The translations under genes were made by a program, and so were the position numbers. Shown one piece after another: positions 18,238 through 28,172 of a stretch of 64,000 nucleotides of DNA; within the stretch, counting starts at the first letter, position 1; each line of letters opens with the position of its first letter. The stretch covers positions 34,624 to 98,623 of the forward strand of contig CAYMUR010000009.1 in assembly GCA_964393615.1 (NCBI GenBank), in the 5' to 3' direction. The DNA is from CAYMUR01 sp964393615 (GTDB lineage: Bacteria > Planctomycetota > Planctomycetia > Pirellulales > Pirellulaceae). Under the pieces are notes generated by a model. That model was not told the DNA's origin. It made no database searches and saw only the letters and a list, made by a program, of their open reading frames with translations.

Positions 18238-21200
18238 CTAGGCAGAGCCTTGCCGTCGCCTCTCTGGCTTCAAGGGATCGGCATCCGTTTTCGTTCGTAT
18301 TTCAGTCATATGCCAGGTCGGTAAACTTTGCGCTTGATGGACCACCAGCAAATTACCGCTGTAAGCCTGTGCAAGAGGGTAACCCGTCTGCTGAGAACTG
18401 TTGTCACTGCCAGAGAAGGCAACATTCCTCGCAGGGTCCCATGCAACGTCTAGCCCCATCACTTCCGACGGTTCTATATCCCAATTCGTGCCATGGGGCC
18501 AGATTGCGGACACTTCTGCCTCGGTTATCGAATCGGCCACCAAATGCTCTTCTTCCGACACACCAATCCCCGTATTCATTTCCACGACCGCTTGCAAACT
18601 CGTTCCAGAATCCACAGCTCCCATGGCGTCTTTCACTCCAATAGCGAGGTCCCATGGTCTCGGTTCGTCGGTTTTCTGCCCGCTTGTAACTGCCGCTTTT
18701 TCGGAAATCCGCTCATCCGTTGTTTCGAGATCCTGTGACGCTGATTCGATAACGGATTCATCCCTAGACTCAGCCACGGTGCCGGCCGCGGTCTTTTTCT
18801 TGAGTCGTCGTTTTCGACGTGGTGGTTTTTTTTCTATTTCATCGTGCTCCAATTCAACATCTTCCGGTGGCTCAAACCCAGGTAGATCAATCACAGCGGC
18901 CCCCAGAGAGCGCAAGGTTTTCACGACATGTTTGTGGCATGTAAATAAAAACAGTTGGTGGCCCGATTTACAAAAGTCACGCAGTACACGACCGGTGATT
19001 TTCGTACGATCGATGTCAAAATTGACCAATACGTCATCCAACAGAAGTGGTAACCGGCGACCACCGCGGCCAAACATCTGGGCTACCGCTAGACGCAGAC
19101 TAAGAAATAATTGTTCACGTGTTCCAGTACTAAGTGAACTGACATCCAACCTCTGGCCCCTGCTATCTTCCACACGGAGAACATCTTCTTCCAGAGGAGT
19201 CCAAACCCGTCGATACCGGCCGGCCGTCATCTTTTCGAACAATCGAGATGCGTCACACAGAGTTTCCGGCTGGCGTTCCGCCTCATATGCTTTACACACG
19301 TCGTCGAGAACATGCGAAGAAATACTGATTTTCTGCCAACGGCGAACAGCGTTTTGGAGCTGTTGTTCGACACAACCCAATTCTAATTGTGCAGTAGCCA
19401 ACCGTCGGTCATCATGGGCCTGTTCCATTTCGCTGTGCCATTGTTCGGACTGTTTGAACAGGCGATTTAAGCGATTTTCGCAATCCTGTTGGCGGTCCCA
19501 AATTTCTTCCAAAATACGTTCAATATCCGATTCGCTATGGCTCCGCAACAGCTCATTGACCTGTTCTTCATCAACGTCCGTGCCAAGCGTTTTGGCAATC
19601 TGGCCATTCACTTCGTTACGTTCCTGGCGTAGTTGCTGCGCCTGCCCGGCTTCTTCCACCAAAAGGCGTAACTGCTCCTCGTCTGCGACACCCGCTTCAG
19701 CCAGCAACGTCCTGCGGCGACGATACAGTCGCACGACGCCCTGCGCGCAACGTTTCTGATTACTTCGCAATTGTTTGATCTCACGGCGCAATGATTTTCG
19801 TTGTTTCGCATGCTGTTCTTGTTGATCCAACGCCCTGCGAACCTGGTCCAACAGAGCCAAAGTGTCATCTTCCTCCACCTGAATATCAAAATCGACGAGG
19901 ATCCGATCAATGCGATCTCTGAGAACATCAATTTCTGTGGACGCAATTTCTAACTCTCGCTTCTTCACTTGCCACTGCCTGCGCAGCTCATCGGCCACTT
20001 GTGCATCCTGCACCATTCTCGACAGATGGTCGGGCTCCACATCATCTGGGAGTGACGCGGCAACCAAAGCATCACACCAATGATGGCGAGCACGTTTATG
20101 CCGATCGATTGCTGACAAAACCCGCCGTTTCCCGTCTCCATCTGGACCCAAACCTGCGCGCCGTTTCGTATCGAGAGGAACCAGTTGCTGCAATGCATCC
20201 AAGTCAGTCTCAGCAGATGACAACTGAAGGGCATAGGGCCCCTGGCCTCCAGGTAAAACCTCGTCGAGTTGCGCGCGTTCTTCACACGTCTGGCGATGCT
20301 GTTTTTCAAGAAGGGATACCTGTTTGCGACAATCATCAAAACGTTCTTCTGCAGTATGCTCTAAACTTGCCTTCGCAACAGCAGATGCAACCCCACAGCT
20401 TAACCCTAGCACAGCCAATAACCATCTCACCTGATAAGACAGGCCCAGAACGGTCAGCCAACCAAACAGGGCGCACAAAACCATGACCGTGCCCACAACA
20501 AACAAGGCACCGACCGCCCAAATTTGCTGGTTGGACATGACCTGTCGCCCCAGCCATGCGTGGCTTTCTTCATCCAATTCTCCACGATGACGTTCGGTTT
20601 GTTGCAACCGTTCATCAACCTCCACACGACGGCGCAACAATTCCACCTTGTGAGCTGCCTTTTCCACGGCAGTCGCCAGGTCTGTCTCACTCCTGGCTGC
20701 CAGCGCTTGCTCGACAACGTCTAACGCAACCTGCTGCACTTTGCTGCTTTCATTAGCCCTGCGTTTGGCAGACGCCAAACGGCGTTTCGCTTCACGAAAT
20801 TCACGAGCTGGCTCAGCCAATGACGCCAACACCAGGCTAAAACTGTGAAAATCCGAAAACAAATCCAACTCACTGCCCAATGGCCCTAAGGCGGCCTGCT
20901 TGGCACGTAGTTTCAAATCAAGCTCTTCGATGTCTTTTTCTAACCGGACGACTTGAGGCTGGGTTCGATACAGCCACGACTCCTGTTCAAGTATTGACTG
21001 AACCCGTGAACGCTGTTCAAGCATTCTCAGATCGTCTGAGTGCCTACCCAACTCCCGGTGTTTTGTTTTCCAGCGCTTTTTTAAAGATCGCTCTCGGCGT
21101 TTATAATTTTCCCTGCGAACCTTCATCTCACTCAATTCATCAAGCGTCGTGGATGACACCGGGGACAACGTCGCCAGATAGCTCAACCTCTGATCAATGG

Positions 21201-21972
21201 CTGCACGACGCTGCCATGGATCGCTGAGATTCATAGCAACTTCGGTAACCTGTGATTCCCTTTTCAGTTGCACCAGCTCTTTTTTTGCATCTTCAAGGCG
21301 AGTACTGATCACATCGTCGCTGGGCGACTGGCGTCCCCAACGCCGGGACATCTCTGAGAGTTCGTCTATCCGATTGGTAATCCGTCGTCGGCGTTTGAGC
21401 AGTTGGTGGATCTCCGAATCACGATTACCGGCCACGAGCAAACGTTTTCGAGAATGGCTTAACTCCTTACGGGCCTCAACCAATGCGACACGATCCAATC
21501 CACTGGTAATCGCATAAAGATGTTCCGCCGCTTCGGTGTCATTCAGCGTTGCCAATTCTTGGATTTCACGCAAACCAACTGCGAAAATATTGTTCAAGGT
21601 CCTTTCATCGACTCCGGACAATAAACGGTCAAGCGTCTGGTGCTTCTGGTCCCTGCCCGACTCGTCATGAATCGTGAATTCCTCGAAGAATTTACCGGAC
21701 GACTTTTCCGTCAAAAAACGACTGACCTGATACTGGGTATTCTTTTCCGCCAGGGTCAGTGTGCCACCCCAAAGCCCACCATGTACTGGAGGGAGATACC
21801 TTTCTCGGCGTTCGACATTGAAACCAAACAGAACGGCACGAACAAACTGCATCAAAGTTGTCTTACCAGCTTCGTTCGGTCCGTAGACCACCGTCAACTT
21901 GTCCGACAAATCCTCCAGTTTAAGTCCGTTCCAGACACCAAAACCATCAATATTAATTTCGGCGATTCTCAC
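18238..21972 (-). CDS. YhaN-like AAA ATPase, SbcC/Rad50 superfamily, with membrane-spanning segment
   Basis: This 1244-residue protein has Walker A GPNEAGKTTL at residues 31-40, long coiled coils, and a central pair of hydrophobic helices at about 480-530. This is the layout of Bacillus YhaN, in which the coiled coils are interrupted by membrane helices. The C-terminal ATPase half has the ABC-type signature LSTGTREQLFLSLRLA and Walker B LPLLLDDVLVNFD (about 970-985). Beyond residue 1040 a low-complexity tail of about 200 residues follows, including a basic patch rich in Lys and Arg. It pairs with the phosphoesterase gene 39 bp upstream and probably forms a DNA repair or nucleic-acid processing complex at the membrane. 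Confidence 0.85.
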   Translation of the reverse strand: MRIAEINIDGFGVWNGLKLEDLSDKLTVVYGPNEAGKTTLMQFVRAVLFGFNVERRERYLPPVHGGLWGGTLTLAEKNTQYQVSRFLTEKSSGKFFEEFTIHDESGRDQKHQTLDRLLSGVDERTLNNIFAVGLREIQELATLNDTEAAEHLYAITSGLDRVALVEARKELSHSRKRLLVAGNRDSEIHQLLKRRRRITNRIDELSEMSRRWGRQSPSDDVISTRLEDAKKELVQLKRESQVTEVAMNLSDPWQRRAAIDQRLSYLATLSPVSSTTLDELSEMKVRRENYKRRERSLKKRWKTKHRELGRHSDDLRMLEQRSRVQSILEQESWLYRTQPQVVRLEKDIEELDLKLRAKQAALGPLGSELDLFSDFHSFSLVLASLAEPAREFREAKRRLASAKRRANESSKVQQVALDVVEQALAARSETDLATAVEKAAHKVELLRRRVEVDERLQQTERHRGELDEESHAWLGRQVMSNQQIWAVGALFVVGTVMVLCALFGWLTVLGLSYQVRWLLAVLGLSCGVASAVAKASLEHTAEERFDDCRKQVSLLEKQHRQTCEERAQLDEVLPGGQGPYALQLSSAETDLDALQQLVPLDTKRRAGLGPDGDGKRRVLSAIDRHKRARHHWCDALVAASLPDDVEPDHLSRMVQDAQVADELRRQWQVKKRELEIASTEIDVLRDRIDRILVDFDIQVEEDDTLALLDQVRRALDQQEQHAKQRKSLRREIKQLRSNQKRCAQGVVRLYRRRRTLLAEAGVADEEQLRLLVEEAGQAQQLRQERNEVNGQIAKTLGTDVDEEQVNELLRSHSESDIERILEEIWDRQQDCENRLNRLFKQSEQWHSEMEQAHDDRRLATAQLELGCVEQQLQNAVRRWQKISISSHVLDDVCKAYEAERQPETLCDASRLFEKMTAGRYRRVWTPLEEDVLRVEDSRGQRLDVSSLSTGTREQLFLSLRLAVAQMFGRGGRRLPLLLDDVLVNFDIDRTKITGRVLRDFCKSGHQLFLFTCHKHVVKTLRSLGAAVIDLPGFEPPEDVELEHDEIEKKPPRRKRRLKKKTAAGTVAESRDESVIESASQDLETTDERISEKAAVTSGQKTDEPRPWDLAIGVKDAMGAVDSGTSLQAVVEMNTGIGVSEEEHLVADSITEAEVSAIWPHGTNWDIEPSEVMGLDVAWDPARNVAFSGSDNSSQQTGYPLAQAYSGNLLVVHQAQSLPTWHMTEIRTKTDADPLKPERRRQGSA

Positions 21973-22011
21973 AAGTGTTCAACCTCCAAACGGAAAGTTT
22001 GCCGATATGAT

Positions 22012-23241
22012 TTAACGTTTGCCACTCAACAGTTCTGCCCCTAAAGCCGCCACCTCCTGCAAACACTGTTCACGTTCATCTGGATCATCGGCCACCAGGA
22101 GGTCAGCCACATACGGGTCGATGCGTTGCTGCTTTGTTTCATCGCCGTAGCAATGTGGCTCAAATAGCAAATCATTCTCTTCGTTTTCCATCAAGCTCTG
22201 TACTTGCCGCAAATATTCGCCGCGCAATGAATCCTCCTCATACCATTCTTCGGGAACATTTTCTGAATCAAGCCAATCCAGTGAGACCGTCCAAGCTCTC
22301 GTGTCCTTCTCCATCTCTTGCCGCAATTCGTGAATCAGTTCATCTTCCACTCGACCGCCCAAACCGCCTGAAAACAACTCTCTACCTCCGGCAATGGTCC
22401 AAGAGATCATGACAAACCCATGAGCATTTTCGTCGATGAGCTCACTCGTCCGTAGTGCCAGCATTTCTCGCAAATTGTCACGTGAGGCATCGTCAGCGAT
22501 TTCGATGGTCTCTTCCACCCAAGTCACGATATCGGCATCAATGGATTCCAGGCGAGTCTCACCGTCTGTCTCTACATGCACTAACGTAACACCGTGCACG
22601 GCTGACTCAGACGGGCAACGGCCTTGTGGTGTACCTGGATAATGAGCAAACACTCCTGGAAACTTTTTGCGACGAAACGTGTGGGAGCTATGGTCACCAC
22701 CCATTGCCCAGTAACCCACATCAACCCCAGGAAGAACGGCAGAATCTAATTCACCGTGCTGAATGGCAACCGTGAAGAGCTCCTTGCTATCATGGTTAGC
22801 CTCGGCCGGCCCATCCGTGTCGACCCCAACAATGCGTGCGACGGCGCTACCATCACGTTCAAAAATCTCCTGCGCAGATCGGTCACGGCGAAAAATCCTC
22901 ACGTTTCTTGGCAAAATGACCGCTGCCGGCCAGTCTTCAGCTCGGTCCATCTCACCCTCCAGCCAGTAGACCATAATGTCCTGGGTCGCTAGACGCTGCA
23001 ACTGGTCTGCCAGAACCATCGCGGCACGGGGATCTGCCCGGTGAAAATCAACAATGTCACCGGCCAACACGACAAAATCAACCTCGTGCTGGAGGGCCAA
23101 TTCAAAGATTTTCTGTACCGCTTGAAAAGGAGCATCCAAAAAAATCGCTCGCAAGTGTTCCGGAATATTCGCAACACCGTACAGCGGTTGCTCCAGGTGG
23201 AAATCAGAAGTGTGTAAAAACCGAAACGGCCGATCCGCCAT
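22012..23241 (-). CDS. YhaO-like metallophosphoesterase, SbcD/Mre11 superfamily
   Basis: This 409-residue protein starts at the ATG at 23241, which has GGAGG five bases upstream; the frame is open to 23310. Calcineurin-like phosphoesterase motifs are LHTSDFHL (Asp and His metal ligands, residues 8-15), VVLAGDIVD and the region around AIQHGELD. In place of the usual NHD, the chain reads YWLEGEMDR, so the canonical Asn-His pair appears altered. It is the first gene of a two-gene operon with the YhaN-like ATPase, matching the SbcD-SbcC and YhaO-YhaN pairing. The expected role is nuclease activity on DNA ends; loss of the NHD motif makes activity uncertain. Confidence 0.8.
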   Translation of the reverse strand: MADRPFRFLHTSDFHLEQPLYGVANIPEHLRAIFLDAPFQAVQKIFELALQHEVDFVVLAGDIVDFHRADPRAAMVLADQLQRLATQDIMVYWLEGEMDRAEDWPAAVILPRNVRIFRRDRSAQEIFERDGSAVARIVGVDTDGPAEANHDSKELFTVAIQHGELDSAVLPGVDVGYWAMGGDHSSHTFRRKKFPGVFAHYPGTPQGRCPSESAVHGVTLVHVETDGETRLESIDADIVTWVEETIEIADDASRDNLREMLALRTSELIDENAHGFVMISWTIAGGRELFSGGLGGRVEDELIHELRQEMEKDTRAWTVSLDWLDSENVPEEWYEEDSLRGEYLRQVQSLMENEENDLLFEPHCYGDETKQQRIDPYVADLLVADDPDEREQCLQEVAALGAELLSGKR

Positions 23242-23901
23242 CGTTACCTCCATGTCAACAACCTGACAGGCCCGCATACGAAATGCCCTGCCCCATTGCC
23301 AGCTTTCCACCAGTCAGCCTGCACAATCTGGGCAGAACCTTTAAAAAAGCAAGTGCTCGTCCGAACAAGCAATCACTGCTCCCAAAAAACGTGGCTCTCT
23401 CCCCAACTTGTTGCCACCAGTTCTACTGCCTTGGCGTGAAAGCAAGCACGCAGAATCACGTGCATTTTATCCCAAGGCCTGAACTCGTACTACGGCGATT
23501 TGCCGACTCCTAAACACAAACACCTGGATATCGGCCTGGTTGACGCTAGCACTTCACTAGCAACGTTGTTTCTGCGGTCGGAAAATCATTGTGACGGACT
23601 CACGCTTGCAGTCAACAGGAAGCGGAAAGAGAGCAGGAGGATAAGTCAACCAGCCATCGACAGTTACACGCATCGACCAGCAAGACGGCGCAGTCAGGTT
23701 GCACGAATAGTGTGTCATCTACAGATCACAAATATCCACAATTGGCATCGTTAGAGAACTGGCTTGAAGTTTGCCCAGTCGATCTCTCACCCGATTTCAA
23801 GGCAGCCGTCACTGCGACCATCAAAGCTGCCTAGAATGCCCGCTTGTCTTCAATGTTACTCTCCCAGTAAAACTCCTAGCAGAAATCAAATTTTCTATCA
23901 G
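23242..23901. other. Intergenic region with a possible ORF remnant (23595-23834, plus strand)
   Basis: No intact gene is recognised in these 660 bp. A plus-strand frame without a convincing start runs from 23595 to a TAG at 23832-23834 and ends with YPQLASLENWLEVCPVDL and then FKAAVTATIKAA. This resembles the C-terminal tails seen after tyrosine recombinases in Planctomycetes (pattern of a short helix, a Pro-Leu turn and a second amphipathic helix). It could be the tail of a lost integrase. This is a pattern impression, not a homology result. Confidence 0.25.
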
Positions 23902-25599
23902 CTATTTCGGTGTGTAGGCGAAGAAGGCGCGTAGCCTGAAGATGATTTCACCGTCAGTTTGTTCTTCGGGTATCTTGCAGGTGATACTACGGAACTGCCA
24001 TTTCCCATCGCCTGTGACGTTGCCGGTATACTTGATCGGATTCTGGCCTACGATCTCCAGGCCCCCTACTGGTGCGGAGTTGCTCCTGATCCACGCACTA
24101 AATGTAACAGTCTTGCCCGCAAGCGATGTGGCGCTGAGGAGTTGGTCCAGTGAAATGTGGCCGAAGTCGTCGTCGTTGACAGTTGTCAGTTGAGGGGCGT
24201 ACCGACCGACCTTTGCTGACGTTTCGTCACGGGAGATCGCGGCTGGGATGTTCTGGAGCAGCGTCCAGCCGTCAGGCGGCCTGACCGTAGTAGTGCCCCA
24301 GGCCGCGAAATCGCCGTTGGTCAAAAGGTTCGGCCCGTCGACGATGCCTTCGCCTTCCTGCACGACGGCGCCGTCGAAACTTACGACTATTTTCTTGCCG
24401 CCAGGCATCCAGGCAAGGTCGTGTGGCTTTCGACAGTTCTTGAACGCATCGAGATAGGCTTGCGGAATCTGCTTAATCGCCCGGCCGGTTCGCCCATAGG
24501 ACGAGTTCCACCACACGCTATCGACGTGCGACAGCGTACTCCCGCCGTAAACCCAGACGTACCGATCGGCAACGGTCAGAGCGTTGTAGAGTGCATGTTC
24601 CAGCCGCTCTGGACTACGGTAGTTCTTCTCGAAGTCCTTTGGATCTGTGTGCCACCCTGTCGGCCCGGGCTTGTCCCACCAGAGGCCGGCACCGTATTCC
24701 ATTCCTTCAAACAAAGATGACGTCGCTGCACTTTCTGCGCGGCGACGCATCGTCGCAAACTCCTTGTGCGTGAGCATGTGGTAGCCCTGCTCAGCACCAT
24801 CGACGATGGTGGCGCGCCCTTTGGCCTCAAGCATCCCTTGAACAAATGACCTGACCAGCTGGCCTGAACCCCAGCCGGTATCGGTGATCATCATGATGGT
24901 GATTGTCGGATACACACGGACGACGCCCTGCATGAACTCTCGCCCTCGTTTGCGTACCTGGGCTTTGCAATCGTCGAAACTGCGAGGCTTGTTTCCCGCT
25001 TCTTTCGAGTACCGGGCGTACGGCTTGTAACGAAACGGGTATCGCCAGGGGCCAAGTCCGCCGCCGTAGGACTCGATGTCGATCAACAAGCCTTTGAGCC
25101 CCCCTTGTTTCGCCACATATGCGGCAATCGCACCATTGTCAGCGACCTTGGACCAGTGCGGATCGAACCAGTCCAGATTCGCTTCTTCGGGCTTGGGATC
25201 AAACCGTACGGTTGTCTGGAAGTCCATGAAGTTGTCAGTAAAACGCTTGTACTTGGTCGCCTTAAGATCAGCAATCGCCAGTTTGAAATCGTTGCGAGCG
25301 TGTTTCGTCGGGCCGAACCATCGAGCATTTCGGCCGGACTTGGTGAACGGCTCACCGGGCGTACGGAACTTGTCCGGCCAGACGGTGATGATAATTCCGT
25401 CAAAGCCTGTTTGCTCCAATTGTTCTATGCGCCGACGCAGTTCGTTTGTGTTGATCCGGTCACAGCCGAAGGCGATGAGTTTCTTTTCAGGCGGTACGGC
25501 AGGCCCCATCTCGGCATTCGCCGTGGACACATTGGACAGGATCACACCCACCAAAATGGTGCAGACTGTCCATGGCTGTGTCTCATGATAGACGCCCAT
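23902..25599 (-). CDS. Secreted planctomycete protein with predicted TIM-barrel and C-terminal carbohydrate-binding-like domain
   Basis: The product is about 565 residues from the ATG at 25599, which gives the best signal peptide (ending near ANA); the frame is open to 25692. The opening LIAFGCDRINTNELRRRIEQ resembles the LIEFGWDEPDT-type proteins of Planctomycetes, which are predicted barrels of unknown function. Acidic clusters such as GLLIDIESYGGG could form an active site. Residues from about 440 onward (NLLTNGDFAAWGTTTV, FSAWIRSNS) look like a CBM4/9-type beta-sandwich. The last strand seems short, so the C-terminus may be truncated. No enzyme activity is assigned. Confidence 0.65.
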   Translation of the reverse strand: MGVYHETQPWTVCTILVGVILSNVSTANAEMGPAVPPEKKLIAFGCDRINTNELRRRIEQLEQTGFDGIIITVWPDKFRTPGEPFTKSGRNARWFGPTKHARNDFKLAIADLKATKYKRFTDNFMDFQTTVRFDPKPEEANLDWFDPHWSKVADNGAIAAYVAKQGGLKGLLIDIESYGGGLGPWRYPFRYKPYARYSKEAGNKPRSFDDCKAQVRKRGREFMQGVVRVYPTITIMMITDTGWGSGQLVRSFVQGMLEAKGRATIVDGAEQGYHMLTHKEFATMRRRAESAATSSLFEGMEYGAGLWWDKPGPTGWHTDPKDFEKNYRSPERLEHALYNALTVADRYVWVYGGSTLSHVDSVWWNSSYGRTGRAIKQIPQAYLDAFKNCRKPHDLAWMPGGKKIVVSFDGAVVQEGEGIVDGPNLLTNGDFAAWGTTTVRPPDGWTLLQNIPAAISRDETSAKVGRYAPQLTTVNDDDFGHISLDQLLSATSLAGKTVTFSAWIRSNSAPVGGLEIVGQNPIKYTGNVTGDGKWQFRSITCKIPEEQTDGEIIFRLRAFFAYTPK

Positions 25600-25883
25600 G
25601 CGTGGTGGGTGTGGGTGTCTCGTCCTTTCAGAGTCCATTTTCATTGGATGAAAACCTACTTTCTTTCGGCTGAATAAGTATGGCACAAACAACTACGAAG
25701 GGCTACTGTCGCGTTTCGGGCTAGGGTGATCAGGCCGTGTTGATTTGACGCTGGGCGAATTGGTTTTGACGGTAGAGACCAGAGATAACGCGCCACAATG
25801 GCAATGCGTGAAAATCCATCCCGACCTCTGGTACGAGTCAACCGAATTCGTGCTGAACCCGGGCAAGGCTTTTCGCGGCCGGT

Positions 25884-26145
25884 CTACTTCCTGCGGCGCC
25901 GACGCCTCCAGCCATTCCCGCCGAGGGTCACCAAGCCAAACATGACCAGGACCGGCGCCATGGGTTCCGGAACGATCGAAGGAGCAGTCCCCTATTGGGT
26001 TCCCCTGCCACGATGGCATGTTGAGCGTCCAAACCACTGTTTTCTATGAGGCTGGCTCAGATTGCATGCCAAAGTGAACGGAATCATCTGGGAAATCTGG
26101 GGGAAATACAGGCGTGGAACAGTCGATCTCCCAGATGGTACCTTA
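25884..26145 (-). pseudogene. Broken 3' end of a PEP-CTERM secreted protein
   Basis: Reading toward lower coordinates on the minus strand, three partially overlapping frames give GTIWEIDCSTPVFPPDF (to a stop near 26044), then ENSGLDAQHAIVAGEPNRG, then SIVPEPMAPVLVMFG with a hydrophobic helix and an RRRRRRK tail ending at TAG 25884-25886. The last segment is a textbook PEP-CTERM sorting signal. An in-frame TAG at 25992-25994 separates it from the middle segment; one extra G in the adjacent run of four would join them. At least two indels are needed to restore the frame, so this is a decayed gene or an error-rich stretch. Confidence 0.6.
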
Positions 26146-27451
26146 CCATCAAGGGGGTACCAAAAAAGTGTGCACCAGCAGCCAGTGGCTGAAGTCGCAC
26201 CGACCACGTCAGACCGTATCTTCCGAAATTCAACCCCTCAAAATACAGACGGCGATGTACCGGCACCGCATCGTTAAACAGCGACCTGTCAGCAGTTGCG
26301 ACCGGCATACAGTGCCGGTGTACAGATGCTCCTAGCTTGACAACGTGTGGCTGACGGAAACCAAGGCGAATCAGTTCTTGAACATTCGCCTTTTGACAAA
26401 AGTGTAATGGTTCGTGCCGTGTAGCCAATGCGTCCACGGCGATATTTGACCGGCACATTTCCGACCGCGTGGGGTTCGGTGCCCGCTGAACGAAGACGCC
26501 GTGGTCCGCCGACAACGACGGACTCTGCGGTGGCGTCAAGTTTTTGCCGTCGCTTGCCTCTAAGAGGAATTGGTCAACTTGTAACGCAACGACCGAACGG
26601 TGACGCGGCTCCACGCATCGGGCTGCATGTTGTTTCACGTGATTCGACTGTAATTGCTGCATTTGTTTTCCCGGGCTACGTTCGACGAACACTAACCGGG
26701 ATTTGCGTAAAGGAGTCGTTTTGCCGATCACGGCCTGTTGGAGATGTTGGGCAGACGTTGGCTTGGCGTTTTGAACAACTTCCATCAGCGGTTCCAGGTT
26801 TCTACTGACTTCCCTGCCTCGTTGTCTGCTAACACTGCCTCGTTGTCTGCTAACACTACCTCGTTGTCTGCTAACACTACTCAGTGAATCCGGTAAATCT
26901 CCTGATGACGACGGAGTCGCGAGACGCAAATATTCCGAATCACTGGCAGGAGCCAATCGAGTTTGCGACTCGACACGTGACACTGTCCCATGTTGTTGAT
27001 ACTTGCTGTCTTGGAAATGGAAAGGATCATCGGTCTGTTTTGCGCCACCCACAAGTCGCATCGCAACAGAAGCGGGCGGAGAGCTTGCCTGGAACGCTGA
27101 ACCCGCCAGAACAGAATCCTTTCCAAGGGCATCGAGGTCTACCAACCCAGCCGCTGATCCGCTAACGACCTCCCCAGAATTTAAGCGACCACCAAAGTGG
27201 GAACGAATCGCTAGCTTCAACTGTCGCCGGGAATTGGCTAAACCCCTTTTTTGCTGATGGCCCCCGGTACACAAAACGACACGCGGCGTATCGACGACCA
27301 ATTTAGTAGGATCCCAAAATGCAGGTGCCAGCTTTTCCAAGACGGACTCAATCTCGAGAGATTGGCCTGAGAGACCAATCGCAGAGCCAAATAAGGGACC
27401 ATGGCAAACTATCAATCCCGTGAACAAAATACATCGAGTCGGAACAATCAT
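26084..27451 (-). CDS. Hypothetical secreted protein with three 7-residue repeats
   Basis: This long ORF (455 codons, ATG start) is in a region with no competing frame, so it is probably or formerly coding, though no family is recognised. The N-terminus has a plausible signal peptide (hydrophobic CILFTGLIVC segment, ending near GSAIG). Residues 192-212 contain three copies of SVSRQRG from 21-bp tandem repeats. The rest is rich in Ser, Gln, His and Arg. The C-terminal part overlaps the broken PEP-CTERM end in another frame, so this ORF may be the frameshifted upstream part of that same gene. Confidence 0.45.
   Translation of the reverse strand: MIVPTRCILFTGLIVCHGPLFGSAIGLSGQSLEIESVLEKLAPAFWDPTKLVVDTPRVVLCTGGHQQKRGLANSRRQLKLAIRSHFGGRLNSGEVVSGSAAGLVDLDALGKDSVLAGSAFQASSPPASVAMRLVGGAKQTDDPFHFQDSKYQQHGTVSRVESQTRLAPASDSEYLRLATPSSSGDLPDSLSSVSRQRGSVSRQRGSVSRQRGREVSRNLEPLMEVVQNAKPTSAQHLQQAVIGKTTPLRKSRLVFVERSPGKQMQQLQSNHVKQHAARCVEPRHRSVVALQVDQFLLEASDGKNLTPPQSPSLSADHGVFVQRAPNPTRSEMCRSNIAVDALATRHEPLHFCQKANVQELIRLGFRQPHVVKLGASVHRHCMPVATADRSLFNDAVPVHRRLYFEGLNFGRYGLTWSVRLQPLAAGAHFFGTPLMVRYHLGDRLFHACISPRFPR
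26814..26876. repeat. Three tandem 21-bp repeats in a coding frame
   Basis: Two identical copies and one with a single change of a 21-bp unit starting CTGCCTCGTTGTCTG occupy 26814-26834, 26835-26855 and 26856-26876. The period is a multiple of three, and each unit encodes SVSRQRG in the minus-strand ORF, so copy-number change would not disturb the frame. Confidence 0.9.
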
Positions 27452-28172
27452 CCATCTTTCTCACAGACTTTTTCTTGTGGCGATCGGCCGAGGCTAACAC
27501 CACGCTGAACCCAAGTTACAAGCTTCGACTGTACTCTCTTCGACGTGCCACAACACGTGGCACCATTTTCGTCCCTTCAACGAGTACATTCATTCCATTC
27601 CGTACTGGCTTTAATAACAACAAAGTCATACTTGTCAGCAAACTTTGACAAACCGGCATGCAGTCTCTGCAAACGGTGGCTATCACTTCCTCGCTTGAAT
27701 CACAAGAAACACCCAGATAATCGGCCCACCTTACCAAGCGTTGCCGTCGTAGGGACCAAAGAAAATGGCAACGCGTTGCTTCCCTTTTCAAAATGATTGG
27801 TGTTACTGAAAACCACCAAATAGTGGACCAACGATCTGCACCTCGGTGGATGGTCCATGGTCCCAATCGGGCAGGGCCCGACCGGTCCCTGTCATTACAG
27901 CTTCACAATGCTTGCCCTTCACCTCCCAGTGCCAACAGGTCCCCAAAGTCAACATGATGGGCTGGGATTTATGCTGAACTTCCGCGAACCGCATATCTTG
28001 CCATGGACTCGGACGCGGTCCAATCCAAGTCAGCCATTACGCCAAAAGTCACAATCGGCCCCTCTTGCAACCAGATTGCAGAGCGTACAAGTTATAGATT
28101 AAGACATGTTGGACTGTAGCCGGGCCGTGGCTCAATCCTCGCGGTGAACCATTATGGAGCAAGTGCACTATC
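27452..28172. other. Intergenic region, nothing recognised
   Basis: These 720 bp separate the divergent repeat-containing ORF and the cupin gene. Short frames on both strands (for example minus 27516-27866) have no recognisable sequence. The promoters of both neighbours must be here. Confidence 0.5.

Noticed and set aside
18401..19759. 452-codon plus-strand ORF
   Set aside because: It is the antisense shadow of the YhaN-like gene; composition is dominated by Ser, Arg and Cys and lacks domain features.
26814..26876. CRISPR array
   Set aside because: Three 21-bp units are directly adjacent without spacers and encode a heptapeptide repeat.
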